DNA of 64,000 nucleotides from Anaerolineae bacterium (lineage in GTDB: Bacteria > Chloroflexota > Anaerolineae > UBA4142 > SHND01), in contig JADZCJ010000119.1 in the NCBI GenBank assembly GCA_020851635.1, forward strand, positions 1 to 64,000, read 5' to 3'. The position numbers and the translations under genes are program-made. Positions 32,025 through 41,906 of the stretch are shown here, piece after piece. The notes beneath the pieces are model-generated. The model saw only the letters and a program-made list of their open reading frames with translations. It was not told where the DNA came from and did not search any database. How positions within the stretch are numbered: position 1 is the first letter of the stretch; every line of letters begins with the position of its first letter.

Positions 32025-34975
32025 AATTCGCAATACGTCTCGTTGGCTTGGCATTGCTTTTGTTTTTGACCTTGAGCATCGCGGGTGTGCCACCGGCGCA
32101 GGCGCACGCCAAACTCGTCAAAGCAAACCCCGCGCCCGGTTCGAACGTGGGCAGCGCGCCCGCCCAGGTACAGTTGTATTTTGATGAGCCGATTGGGATC
32201 GGCTTTAGTGAGGTGCAGGTCCTTGACGCGAACAGACAGCGTGTTGACACGGGCGTCATCACTCTCGCGCCCGATGACCCCAAATCGGTCATCGCTCCCG
32301 TCAAAGGGCTGACTGACGGCACATACACGGTCATCTGGAAAGTCCTCTCGGAAGCGGATGGACATGTTACGCGCGGCGTCTTTGCTTTTAATGTCGGGAA
32401 TGTGGCGGGACCCGCCGTCGCGCCGGTTGATACCGGGGCGCCTGCGGCGTATGAACTGAATCCCATTTCCGCCGTCGCGCGCTGGCTCAGTTTATACAGT
32501 TTGCTCGCGCTTGTCGGCGGCTTTGTCTTTCGCTGGTATTTTCTCGATCGTTCTCTCGGCGCCGTCGCCGCCGAAAAAAAAGCGCGCGGCATTGCCAACG
32601 CGCGCTGGAATCAGCTGACGCTGGTCTTGTTTGTCCTGTTTCTCGCCGCTAATTTTGGAGAGCTTGGCCAACAGGTCCAACTGGTCGCAGAACAATTTTC
32701 ATTTGTTGCCGTCAACAACGTCGTGCTCAACACCCGCTTTGGCACATTGTGGCTGGCGCGCATGGGCTTGATGGGGCTTGCCGCGCTGCTCTTGTTTTTG
32801 ACCACGCGACGCGTCAGCGTTCCATATGTGTTTGAACTCGTCACGGGTCTGGGCGCAGCGGCATTGATGACGCGCTCGCTGCTGGGACACAGCGCAAGCG
32901 TGTCGGATGCCTGGCTGCCCATTGCAGCTGATTGGCTCCATCTGGTCGCCATCGCAGTGTGGGTCGGCGGGCTGGTCTATTTTGCATGGCTGATGCCGTT
33001 CATGTGGCGCGCGCTCCAGGACAGCACACGCTCGAAATGGATTGCGTGGCTCATTCCGGAATTTTCGCTGGCAGCAATTGCTTGTACCATCATTATTGCG
33101 GGGACAGGCATTTACAATTCGCGCGTCCAGATTCCCGAGCTTGACCGGGCGCTCAAGGGTGATTTTTCGGACATTCTGCCTCTCGCTTCCAACCTCTATG
33201 CCTCTGCGCTGGGCGCCAAAATTCTGCTGTTTCTGGTGATGCTCCTGTTGGGCGCGGTGAATCTCCTCTGGATCAGCCCGCGCATGCGCGCATACGTGAC
33301 CGCGCCGGACAAGAGCGCGCGCTTGTTTACGCGGTTTCGCGTGACGGTCGGCGCCGAAGTGCTGTTGGGCATCGCCGTCATTTTTCTCGGCGGGATTCTC
33401 ACGCTCTCCCCGCCCCCGCGCTCGGAACCCCCGCAAACGGGTCCCGCCATCGCCGAGCAAGCGCCGGACAAGCCCATCATTCTTTTTGGCAGCCCGGGCG
33501 AGGACGTACGCGCCATTCTGGAGCTCGGACCCAAAGGGAGCGCACCCGAACAGCTCAAGGTGACGCTTTCGGATGCCGGCGGCAAGCCGCTGTCCGACGT
33601 GCAGCGCGTGATTTTTCAATTCATGTATTTGAATGATGACGCAGGTCTGCAAAACGTCAACGCCGAATTGCAGAGCGATGGAACTTATCTGCTCAGTGGG
33701 AATTATTTTCCGTTGGATGGCATGTGGCGTATTCGCCTGACGGTGCGGCAGCAAGGCAAGCCGGATGGGGTGGTCGAATTTCCGTATTTTGTCTCTAGCG
33801 CGCCGCCACAAGCCAACGATGTGGATGCGGCGCGCCTGATGCTTCAGGAATCTCAGACGCGCATGAACGAGCTCTCTGCCCTGCGCGCGTCGCAGCAGTT
33901 GAACGACGGCACGAATGCGGTTGTGCTTTCGGATTATGAATATCTTGCGCCGGACAGGACGCGTTTTGTGATCGAGGGGCAGGGTCAGGCGATTGCGATA
34001 GGGGCGCTCCAATATCTGCAAACGCCGAACGGCGCCTGGCTGGAGCGCGCCCGCGTGGAACCCTTTGTCTTTCCCCAGTTTGATTTTGCAGACACTGCCG
34101 AGGCGGTGCAGTTCGGGAGGCAAGAAACGATCAATCGCGTGCCCGCGCAAATCGTATTGTTCCAGGTACCCGACACGCTCGGCGAAAATCAGGTGCGCTA
34201 TGCGTATTGGATTGCCGAGGACGACAAACGCGTATTGCAGTTTGCGATGGTTGCCCCGGCACACTATATGATGGAAACGTTCCGGGACTGGGACAGCCGG
34301 GACATTGTGATCGAAAAACCGACGGATGTGATCGTCGCGCCCACCGCCGCGCCGGTCACCCAGAGCGGAGGCAGCAGTGCCATTACGAACATGGTGGTCG
34401 CCTCACCGCGCCCGCGCGGCGTTATTACGGGTGATTTGGAAGGCGACGGCGCGCTGATTTTGGTCGTGACCGGCGTGGTGGTCCTGTTGATCGGCGGCGG
34501 CGGAAAACGCACACGCAAGGCGCGACTGGCGCTCTTGGGAATCGGCGCGGCGTCCGTGTTGTTGGGCATCGGTTTGTTTGTGGATGCGGTGAATGGCACC
34601 ATCACCGCGGCGACCAACACGCCCGTCAATATGAGCCGCGCAACGCCGGGCGAAATCGTATTTACACAAAATTGCGCCGTGTGTCACGGACCCAAAGGAT
34701 TGGGCGATGGTCCGGGCGGTGAAACGCTGCCCGTCAAGCCGTTCGACCTGACCACCCACTTTTTCCAGCACGACGAGCAGTATCATTTTCAAACGATCTT
34801 GAACGGTCGCGGTTATATGCCCGCGTTCGGCAGCCGACTTTCACAGGACCAGATCGTTGACGTGATTGCCTATATACGACTGCTGGCAATCCAGGCGCGC
34901 CAACAAAGCGCCAATCCCAACGCAACCCCTATACCCGGTTTCACGCCACGACCGGGTTTTACACCACAACCATAA
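32021..34975 (+). CDS. CopC-CopD-cytochrome c fusion protein
   Basis: A 984-residue membrane protein. After a signal peptide ending AQA, the mature protein begins with histidine (HAKLVKANPAPGS), a CopC barrel. Several transmembrane helices follow (for example LSLYSLLALVGGFVF) with the CopD-type segment around DWLHLVAIAVWVGGLVYF, then a large beta-rich extracytoplasmic region (residues about 480-800), two more helices, and a C-terminal class-I cytochrome c domain with CAVCHG and the axial-Met region GYMPAF. The tail has a PGFTP repeat. It may import copper and pass electrons outside the membrane. Fusion of all three modules is unusual. Confidence 0.88.
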   Translation: MKFAIRLVGLALLLFLTLSIAGVPPAQAHAKLVKANPAPGSNVGSAPAQVQLYFDEPIGIGFSEVQVLDANRQRVDTGVITLAPDDPKSVIAPVKGLTDGTYTVIWKVLSEADGHVTRGVFAFNVGNVAGPAVAPVDTGAPAAYELNPISAVARWLSLYSLLALVGGFVFRWYFLDRSLGAVAAEKKARGIANARWNQLTLVLFVLFLAANFGELGQQVQLVAEQFSFVAVNNVVLNTRFGTLWLARMGLMGLAALLLFLTTRRVSVPYVFELVTGLGAAALMTRSLLGHSASVSDAWLPIAADWLHLVAIAVWVGGLVYFAWLMPFMWRALQDSTRSKWIAWLIPEFSLAAIACTIIIAGTGIYNSRVQIPELDRALKGDFSDILPLASNLYASALGAKILLFLVMLLLGAVNLLWISPRMRAYVTAPDKSARLFTRFRVTVGAEVLLGIAVIFLGGILTLSPPPRSEPPQTGPAIAEQAPDKPIILFGSPGEDVRAILELGPKGSAPEQLKVTLSDAGGKPLSDVQRVIFQFMYLNDDAGLQNVNAELQSDGTYLLSGNYFPLDGMWRIRLTVRQQGKPDGVVEFPYFVSSAPPQANDVDAARLMLQESQTRMNELSALRASQQLNDGTNAVVLSDYEYLAPDRTRFVIEGQGQAIAIGALQYLQTPNGAWLERARVEPFVFPQFDFADTAEAVQFGRQETINRVPAQIVLFQVPDTLGENQVRYAYWIAEDDKRVLQFAMVAPAHYMMETFRDWDSRDIVIEKPTDVIVAPTAAPVTQSGGSSAITNMVVASPRPRGVITGDLEGDGALILVVTGVVVLLIGGGGKRTRKARLALLGIGAASVLLGIGLFVDAVNGTITAATNTPVNMSRATPGEIVFTQNCAVCHGPKGLGDGPGGETLPVKPFDLTTHFFQHDEQYHFQTILNGRGYMPAFGSRLSQDQIVDVIAYIRLLAIQARQQSANPNATPIPGFTPRPGFTPQP

Positions 34976-34984
34976 AAAGGATCG

Positions 34985-35018
34985 AATCGCCCCACGTTTC
35001 GCCAAACATGGGGCGATT
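34985..35018 (+). terminator. Terminator after the CopC-CopD-cytochrome gene
   Basis: AATCGCCCCACGTTT pairs with AAACATGGGGCGATT (34985-34999 and about 35004-35018) with one mismatch and a CGCC loop, ten bases after the stop codon, and T residues follow. Confidence 0.7.
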
Positions 35019-35030
35019 TCGGGCTTACTC

Positions 35031-37495
35031 GTGCGCACCCATACACGCGCCGTCATCATCGGCGGCGGCATCACCGGCTGTAGTATTGCATACCATCTCG
35101 CCAAGATGGGTTGGAAGGATATCGTGCTGTTGGAAAAGGGCGAGCTGACGAGCGGGACGACTTTTCACTCGGTCGGTCTCGTGACCCAGTTTCGCACCTC
35201 GAACGCGCTCATGCGTCTGCAAAATTACAGCATCGCCCTGTATGACGAATTCAAGCGCGAGATCGGCGACGCGCTCGGCTGGTATCAGGTCGGTTCTCTG
35301 CGACTCGCCTCGTCGGACGCCCAATTCAAAAATCTGCAGCGCAATATCAGCCGCGCGCAAGGTCTGGGGCTGAATGTGGAAATGATTTCGCCCGCGCAAG
35401 CGAAAGAGATTTTTCCCGCCATGACCACCGAGAACTTGTACGGCGCGGTCCACATCCCCGATGACGGCTGGCTCGACCCAAACGGCATCACCGTAGAGCT
35501 GGCGCGGCGCGCCAAACAACTCGGCGCGGAAATCAATACCGGGATGCTCGTCACCGGCATCGCGCGCGATGAGCGCGGACGTATCTGCGCCGTTGACACC
35601 ACTCACGGGCGCATCGAGACCGAATGTGTGGTCAACGCGGCAGGTCAATGGGGACCGCGCATCGCCGAAATGGTCGGGACGAATCTGCCCATGACGCCTC
35701 TGATGCACCAATACCTGATCACGAAACCATCCGACGGCAAGCTTGTGCCCAAGCAAACACCCGTCGTACGCGACCCTGACAATCTTGTGTATCTGCGCGA
35801 GGAAGGAGGCGGCTTTTTGATCGGCGGGTTTGAATCGAATCCAAAAGCGTGGTCGGTGAACGGCGTCGCGTGGGATTTTTCACAGCAGCTCTTGCCGCCC
35901 GAATGGGAATTGTTCGAAGAGCTGTTACAGGGCGCCATCCGCCGTGTGCCCGACCTCGAGAGCGCCGAAATCGTAAAACTCGTGAACGGTCCCGATGCCA
36001 TGACACCCGACGGGCAGTATGCGCTCGGTCCGGCGCCCGAGACGCCGGGGATGTGGGTGGCGGCGGGCATGTCGCTGAACGGGATTGCGGGCGCGGGCGG
36101 CGTGGGGCGGGTCATGGCGGAATGGATCGTTGACGGCGCGCCCTCGATTGATGTGAGCGAGATGGATGTTCGTCGCTTTGGGACCTATTTGAGCGATCAG
36201 CAATATGTTGCCGCCAAAGCGCGCGAGGCATATCGCTATTATTATTTGCTCCGCTATCCCACCGATGAGGATGAGTGGGGACGCGAAAAACGCCTTTCGC
36301 CATTGTATAAACGCGTGCAGGCGCAAGGCGCGGTGTTTGGGGCAAAAAATGGGTGGGAACGGGTCAATTATTATGCAACAGACGACAGTGAAACGACGCC
36401 AATAGACCGCGATTCGTCGTTCACCGTTCGTCAATCGTCATCCGCCCGCTCCTGGGACCGTCCCCCCTACTTTGATCTTGTAGGCGAGGAACATCGCGCG
36501 GCGCGCGAACGCGCGGCGTTGTTTGACATGACCTCGTTCGGAAAAATTGACGTGCGCGGGCGCGATGCGCTTGCTTTTTTGCAGTGGCTGGCGGACAATG
36601 ATGTGAACAAACCGATTGGCGCGCTGACCTATACACAGTTTCTGAACGAGCGCGGCGGGATCGAAAGCGATTTGACGATCGCGCGGTTGGGCGAGGAGCA
36701 TTTTCGCATTGTGACGGGCACCGCGTTTCTTGCGAGCGATTTGGGCTGGATGCGTTTGCAAAAACAAAAACGCGAGCCGCTCGACGTCGAGTTTACCGAC
36801 GTGACGGAACAATTTGCCTGTTTGGGTTTGTGGGGACCGCAGGCGCGCAATGTGCTGGCGCAAGTCACGACAAGCGATATTTCCAACGCCTCATTCCCCT
36901 ATATGACAGCGCAGAGTTTGGATGTGGGCGGCATGAAGGTGTGGGCACAGCGCGTCAGTTATGTGGGCGAGTTGGGTTGGGAGTTGTATTGCAGTTACCG
37001 GGATGCAAACGAACTCTGGGATGCACTGTTTGACGCGGGGCGAGATGTTGGCATTGCGCGCGCGGGATACAAAGCGCTCGAAACCCTGCGGCTCGAAAAA
37101 TGTTATCGTTATTGGAGCGCCGACATTACACCGGCGGATACGCCATACGAATCGGGGCAGGGTTTTGCCGTAAAACTCGACAAGGGCGAGTTTTGCGGGC
37201 GCGCGGCGCTGCTCGAACAAAAAGCGCAAGGACCTGCGCGCCGTCTGGTCCCATTGACCCTCACCGACAAGGTGGTGATTTACGGCGGCGAGGCGGTCCG
37301 CTATGATGAGCGCGTCATTTCGCGCGTTCGCAGCGGCGGGTATGGTTACAGCATCCAGAAAAATATCGCCATGTGTTATTTGCCGATCGAGCTGACCCGG
37401 CTCGGCACGGCGGTACACGTCGAGGTATTTGGCGAACGTGTGCCCGCGATTGTTTCAGCTGACCCGTTGTATGATCCAAAAGGAAGCAAGCTAAA

Positions 37496-37499
<4 letters not shown>
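35031..37499 (+). CDS. FAD-dependent oxidoreductase with a C-terminal GcvT (folate) domain
   Basis: An 822-residue flavoprotein of the dimethylglycine/sarcosine dehydrogenase type. The N-terminal DAO domain has the FAD motif AVIIGGGITGCS, and TTFHSVGLV carries a histidine at the position that in DMGDH binds FAD covalently. The C-terminal half (from about DVRGRDALAFLQWL) is a GcvT aminomethyltransferase-like domain with the folate-binding loop NERGGIESD. Such enzymes demethylate N-methyl amines and capture the carbon as methylene-THF. It overlaps phnW by four bases (ATGA), so its substrate is plausibly an N-methylated aminoethylphosphonate. The GTG start at 35031 lacks a ribosome site. Confidence 0.88.
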
Positions 37500-38608
<1,109 letters not shown>

Positions 38609-38655
38609 GATTCCAGAGAGATTGCGATTTTGCGTCTCTGGAAGATGTGTGTGAA

Positions 38656-39945
38656 ATGAAACCGAAATCCGGCAAGAAAAAGGACGGAACGCCGCCAGCC
38701 GGCGCACCGCCGGCGGAAAAGTTGCCCGCAACTGCGCCCGACGACGCGCCGGACGCGCGCGCCAAATCCGGCGCGCCGTCAAAAAAGGACAAAAAAAAAG
38801 GCGGCGGCGGTGGCATTTTCAAACTGCTGATGCCCCTGCTTTTGGTGCTCGGGTTGGCAGCCGGCAGCTATTATGTCTATACCAAATTTTTGAGCGGGGC
38901 GGGAGACGGTTTGCCATTCCTTGCCGGAAACGGCGCGCCCGCCGCAGAAGCAGAGCTCCCCGCCGAACCTGCAGCGGAACCGCCGCCCGAGAGCGAGGAA
39001 CAAGCTCCGCCTCCAGAACAAGCTCAAGCGCCGGAGGAAACAAATAGCGATGCCCCGAACAGCGAATCGCAAGAGGGCGCGCCGGTGCCCGATGCGCCTG
39101 CCGATGATGCGTCTGCCCTGCAAGCTGCGCCGGTCCAGCCCCAGCAGGTGAACTGCGAGGCAAGCCCGCAGTTTCTTGTAGAACTGGGGCTGACACAAGA
39201 TTTTCAAATTTCGACCGGCGAGCCGGGCGTGCGCGGGCTAATTCTGATTGGCGCCAACGCCGAAAATAGCGGCGCCGTCTCGCGCTATCAGCACCAGTCA
39301 TGGAGCCGCGCGGGCTTTTTGGATGCGTTCGTGATGGCGCGGAACGGAGACGTGTATTTTGCGCCCAGCCCGCGCACGGGTCTCGGCATCGAGACGCCCC
39401 AAAACCAAGACCACATTTACAAACTCGACACCAATACCGGCGAACTGGTGGATTTTCTGACCTTACCCGCCGCCGCACCGTCCACACCCGAATTTCCGTT
39501 CGGCGTGGTCGGACTGGCATACAACTGCGACACCAACGCGCTTTACGTCACGGCGATCACGGGGTCAACCCCTGAAACCCAAGTCGGGCGCATCTATCAT
39601 ATTGATTTGAATACAGGCGAAATCGCGGGACAGATCGAAAACGTGGATGCATATGGGGCGGCAGTCCGCGCCACAGGGAACGGGAGTCAGTTGCTCTTTG
39701 GCTCGACGCGCGACAGTCAAATTCGCGCGTTGGATTTGAACGCCGACGGAAATTTTCAGGGGGAACCGCGCACCGTCGCAACGCTCGCCGAGTCACAACG
39801 CGCGCGGAGCATTTCCATTTCCAATGGAAACGAGATGGTGGTGCAGGCGGTAGAATTCAATTACGCAAACGCGGATGTGCCAGAGGGAGAACAAGTGCGG
39901 CTGAATTATGACGGGGCGAGTGACACGTGGAATATCGCGCCGTAA
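38656..39945 (+). CDS. Signal-anchored protein with an Ala/Pro/Glu-rich linker and a propeller-like domain
   Basis: A 429-residue membrane-attached protein of unknown function. The first 50 residues are Lys/Pro/Ala rich and cytoplasmic, then comes one helix (LLMPLLLVLGLAAGSYYVY), an acidic low-complexity linker of about 80 residues, and a domain with repeats such as HIYKLDTNTGELV and RIYHIDLNTGEIA, suggesting a beta-propeller. It stands between phnW and phnX on the same strand without sharing their function. GGAAG lies eleven bases before the ATG; a GTG three codons upstream is an alternative. Confidence 0.65.
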   Translation: MKPKSGKKKDGTPPAGAPPAEKLPATAPDDAPDARAKSGAPSKKDKKKGGGGGIFKLLMPLLLVLGLAAGSYYVYTKFLSGAGDGLPFLAGNGAPAAEAELPAEPAAEPPPESEEQAPPPEQAQAPEETNSDAPNSESQEGAPVPDAPADDASALQAAPVQPQQVNCEASPQFLVELGLTQDFQISTGEPGVRGLILIGANAENSGAVSRYQHQSWSRAGFLDAFVMARNGDVYFAPSPRTGLGIETPQNQDHIYKLDTNTGELVDFLTLPAAAPSTPEFPFGVVGLAYNCDTNALYVTAITGSTPETQVGRIYHIDLNTGEIAGQIENVDAYGAAVRATGNGSQLLFGSTRDSQIRALDLNADGNFQGEPRTVATLAESQRARSISISNGNEMVVQAVEFNYANADVPEGEQVRLNYDGASDTWNIAP

Positions 39946-39980
39946 CAATCCGGATTGCTGCAAAAATATGTCATAGGGTG

Positions 39981-40099
39981 TGTCATTTCGATAGGGGTGT
40001 CATTTCGATGCAGTGAGTCGTTTCGATGGAGTGTCATTTCGAACCAAGTGAGAAATCTCTGTGTGCCGAGAGAGATTTCTCACTTGGTTCGAAATGACA
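39981..40099. repeat. Inverted-repeat element with TGTCATTTCGAA ends, copy B
   Basis: A perfect 29-bp inverted repeat (40032-40060 against 40071-40099) with a ten-base loop, whose outer end reads TGTCATTTCGAACC. It is preceded by two truncated copies of TGTCATTTCGAT at 39981 and 39998. It shares its terminal motif with the element at 4821-4942. It fills most of the gap between the propeller-like gene and phnX; the remainder carries the phnX promoter and its AAGGAG site. Confidence 0.8.
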
Positions 40100-40185
40100 T
40101 TTTGTGATACAACCGGCGAGACACTGACCACAGGGATCTGTTTTTGCTTTTGCATACCACAATTATACGACATTAAGGAGCAGCG

Positions 40186-41016
40186 ATGGAATTTTCTTTT
40201 CAGCGTTCGTATCGGGGTCCGCTCAAGGCAATTTTGTTGGATTGGGCGGGCACGACGATGGATTACGGTTGTTATGCGCCGGCCGTGGTGTTTGTGCAGG
40301 TCTATGAGCGCAAGGGCGTGCCCATTTCGGTGGAAGAAGCGCGCGTCCCGATGGGCGCGCACAAAAAAGTCCACATCCGCAAAATTTCGCAGCTCGACAG
40401 CGTGCGCGACCGGTGGTTTCAGGCGCACGGGCGCGTCCCCGAAGAACAAGACGTGCAAGCGATGTTTGACGATTTTGTGCCCCTGCAAATGAACGTCCTT
40501 GCCGACTATGCCGACCTGATTCCCGGCACGCTCGACGCCGTCGCAGATTTTCGCGCGCGGGGCTTGAAAATCGGTTCGACCACGGGCTATACGCGCGAAA
40601 TGATGGGGCTGCTGCAGAGCGAAGCGGCAAAACGCGGCTATGAGCCGGACTCGACCGTGTGCGCGACCGACGTGCCCGAAGGGCGTCCCGCGCCGTTCAT
40701 GTGCCTACAAAACATGATCAATTTGCAGGTGTATCCGCCCGAAGCGATCGTAAAAGTGGATGATACGATTCCCGGCATCGAAGAGGGTTTGAACGCGGGT
40801 ATGTGGACGATTGGGCTTGCCAAAACGGGAAACGAAATTGGGCTGAACGCTCAGGAAATCGCAAAACTCGGACCCGCCGAGCTCAAGTCCAAACTCGAGC
40901 GCGCCTATAATCGAATGGCGCAGGCGGGAGCGCATTTTGTCGTAGATGGCATCTGGGATGTGCCCGCCGTGCTGGACGAGATTGCCGCGCGGGTGCGGCG
41001 CGGCGAGCGTCCGTAA
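40186..41016 (+). CDS. phnX: Phosphonoacetaldehyde hydrolase
   Basis: A 276-residue HAD-superfamily enzyme that splits phosphonoacetaldehyde into acetaldehyde and phosphate. The nucleophile is Asp19 in LLDWAGTTMD; the Schiff-base lysine lies in MGAHKKVHIRK; the third motif is KVDDTIPGIEEG. TAAGGAG precedes the ATG. It works after PhnW in the same pathway and is followed nine bases later by a transporter gene, probably in one transcript. Confidence 0.94.
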   Translation: MEFSFQRSYRGPLKAILLDWAGTTMDYGCYAPAVVFVQVYERKGVPISVEEARVPMGAHKKVHIRKISQLDSVRDRWFQAHGRVPEEQDVQAMFDDFVPLQMNVLADYADLIPGTLDAVADFRARGLKIGSTTGYTREMMGLLQSEAAKRGYEPDSTVCATDVPEGRPAPFMCLQNMINLQVYPPEAIVKVDDTIPGIEEGLNAGMWTIGLAKTGNEIGLNAQEIAKLGPAELKSKLERAYNRMAQAGAHFVVDGIWDVPAVLDEIAARVRRGERP

Positions 41017-41025
41017 GCGAACGGC

Positions 41026-41898
41026 ATGTCCTTTATCACTCTGGCACTCGTCCTCACCTCCGCCGGGATGCATGCCGGATGGAACCTGCTGGTGCGCAAT
41101 CAACGCGCACACAACATGTTCCTGAGCATTTCGGTGGTCACACTGATTTTATTTCTCCCCATCGCGATGGCGGCGGAATTTTTCGCGTCACCCGTGCTCC
41201 GTGTGGTGCCCCTCAATATTCTCGCCGGGGGACTGCTGCTTGCCATCTATTACATGGGGATGACCAACAGTTATCGCGGCGGAGATTTTACGGTGGCATA
41301 CCCGTTGGCGCGCGCCCTGCCCGTGCTGCTGGTCGCCTGCGCCGAGGTGGCGTTCGGCAGCGCGCCCACGCCGCTGGGCTGGGTGGGGATTCTCTTGATT
41401 GCGATTGGCTCGGTGGCCGTGCCGCTCCAATCGCTCAGCGAATTGAGCATCAAGCGGTATTGGAACCGCACCACCCTCTGGATTCTGCTCGCCGCGTTCG
41501 GCATTGCAGGGTACACGGTGATAGACCAGGCCGGTTTGCGACAACTGCCGAACGGGCTGACGTATGCGATGCGCTATGGCGTTTTGGAAGCGGTGGTCGG
41601 GGGGATTGTTTATTTCCTGATCTTGCGCGGCGTGAGCGAAAAAATTGACCTGCCCAGCACGCGCGGCGAGTGGAAGTATCCGTTTGTCGCTGCCCTTTTT
41701 GTCTTTGGCAGTTACTCGCTCATTCTGTGGGCGTTCCAATCCGACGACCGCGCGAGTTATGTGATCGGACTGCGTCAAATCAGCATCGTGCTCGGCGTTG
41801 TGGGCGGCGCATACCTGTTTCGCGAGCGCGGGGCGCGCCTGCGAATCCCGGCGGCGCTTGTCATTACGGCGGGCGTGATTCTCTTGTCATTCGCCTGA
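41026..41898 (+). CDS. EamA/DMT-superfamily transporter
   Basis: A 290-residue membrane protein with about ten helices and two EamA repeats (starting TLALVLTSAGMHAGWN and LWILLAAFGIAGYTVI). It lies nine bases after phnX in the same direction, so it may move a phosphonate, an amine product or acetaldehyde-derived compound, but DMT members have many substrates and the position is the only clue. Confidence 0.8.
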   Translation: MSFITLALVLTSAGMHAGWNLLVRNQRAHNMFLSISVVTLILFLPIAMAAEFFASPVLRVVPLNILAGGLLLAIYYMGMTNSYRGGDFTVAYPLARALPVLLVACAEVAFGSAPTPLGWVGILLIAIGSVAVPLQSLSELSIKRYWNRTTLWILLAAFGIAGYTVIDQAGLRQLPNGLTYAMRYGVLEAVVGGIVYFLILRGVSEKIDLPSTRGEWKYPFVAALFVFGSYSLILWAFQSDDRASYVIGLRQISIVLGVVGGAYLFRERGARLRIPAALVITAGVILLSFA

Positions 41899-41906
41899 CA
41901 ATCACA

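Noticed and set aside
32699-34264. A 521-codon open frame antisense to the CopC-CopD-cytochrome gene
   Set aside because: It is a shadow in GC-rich DNA with Arg/His-rich composition, while the sense frame carries clear domains.
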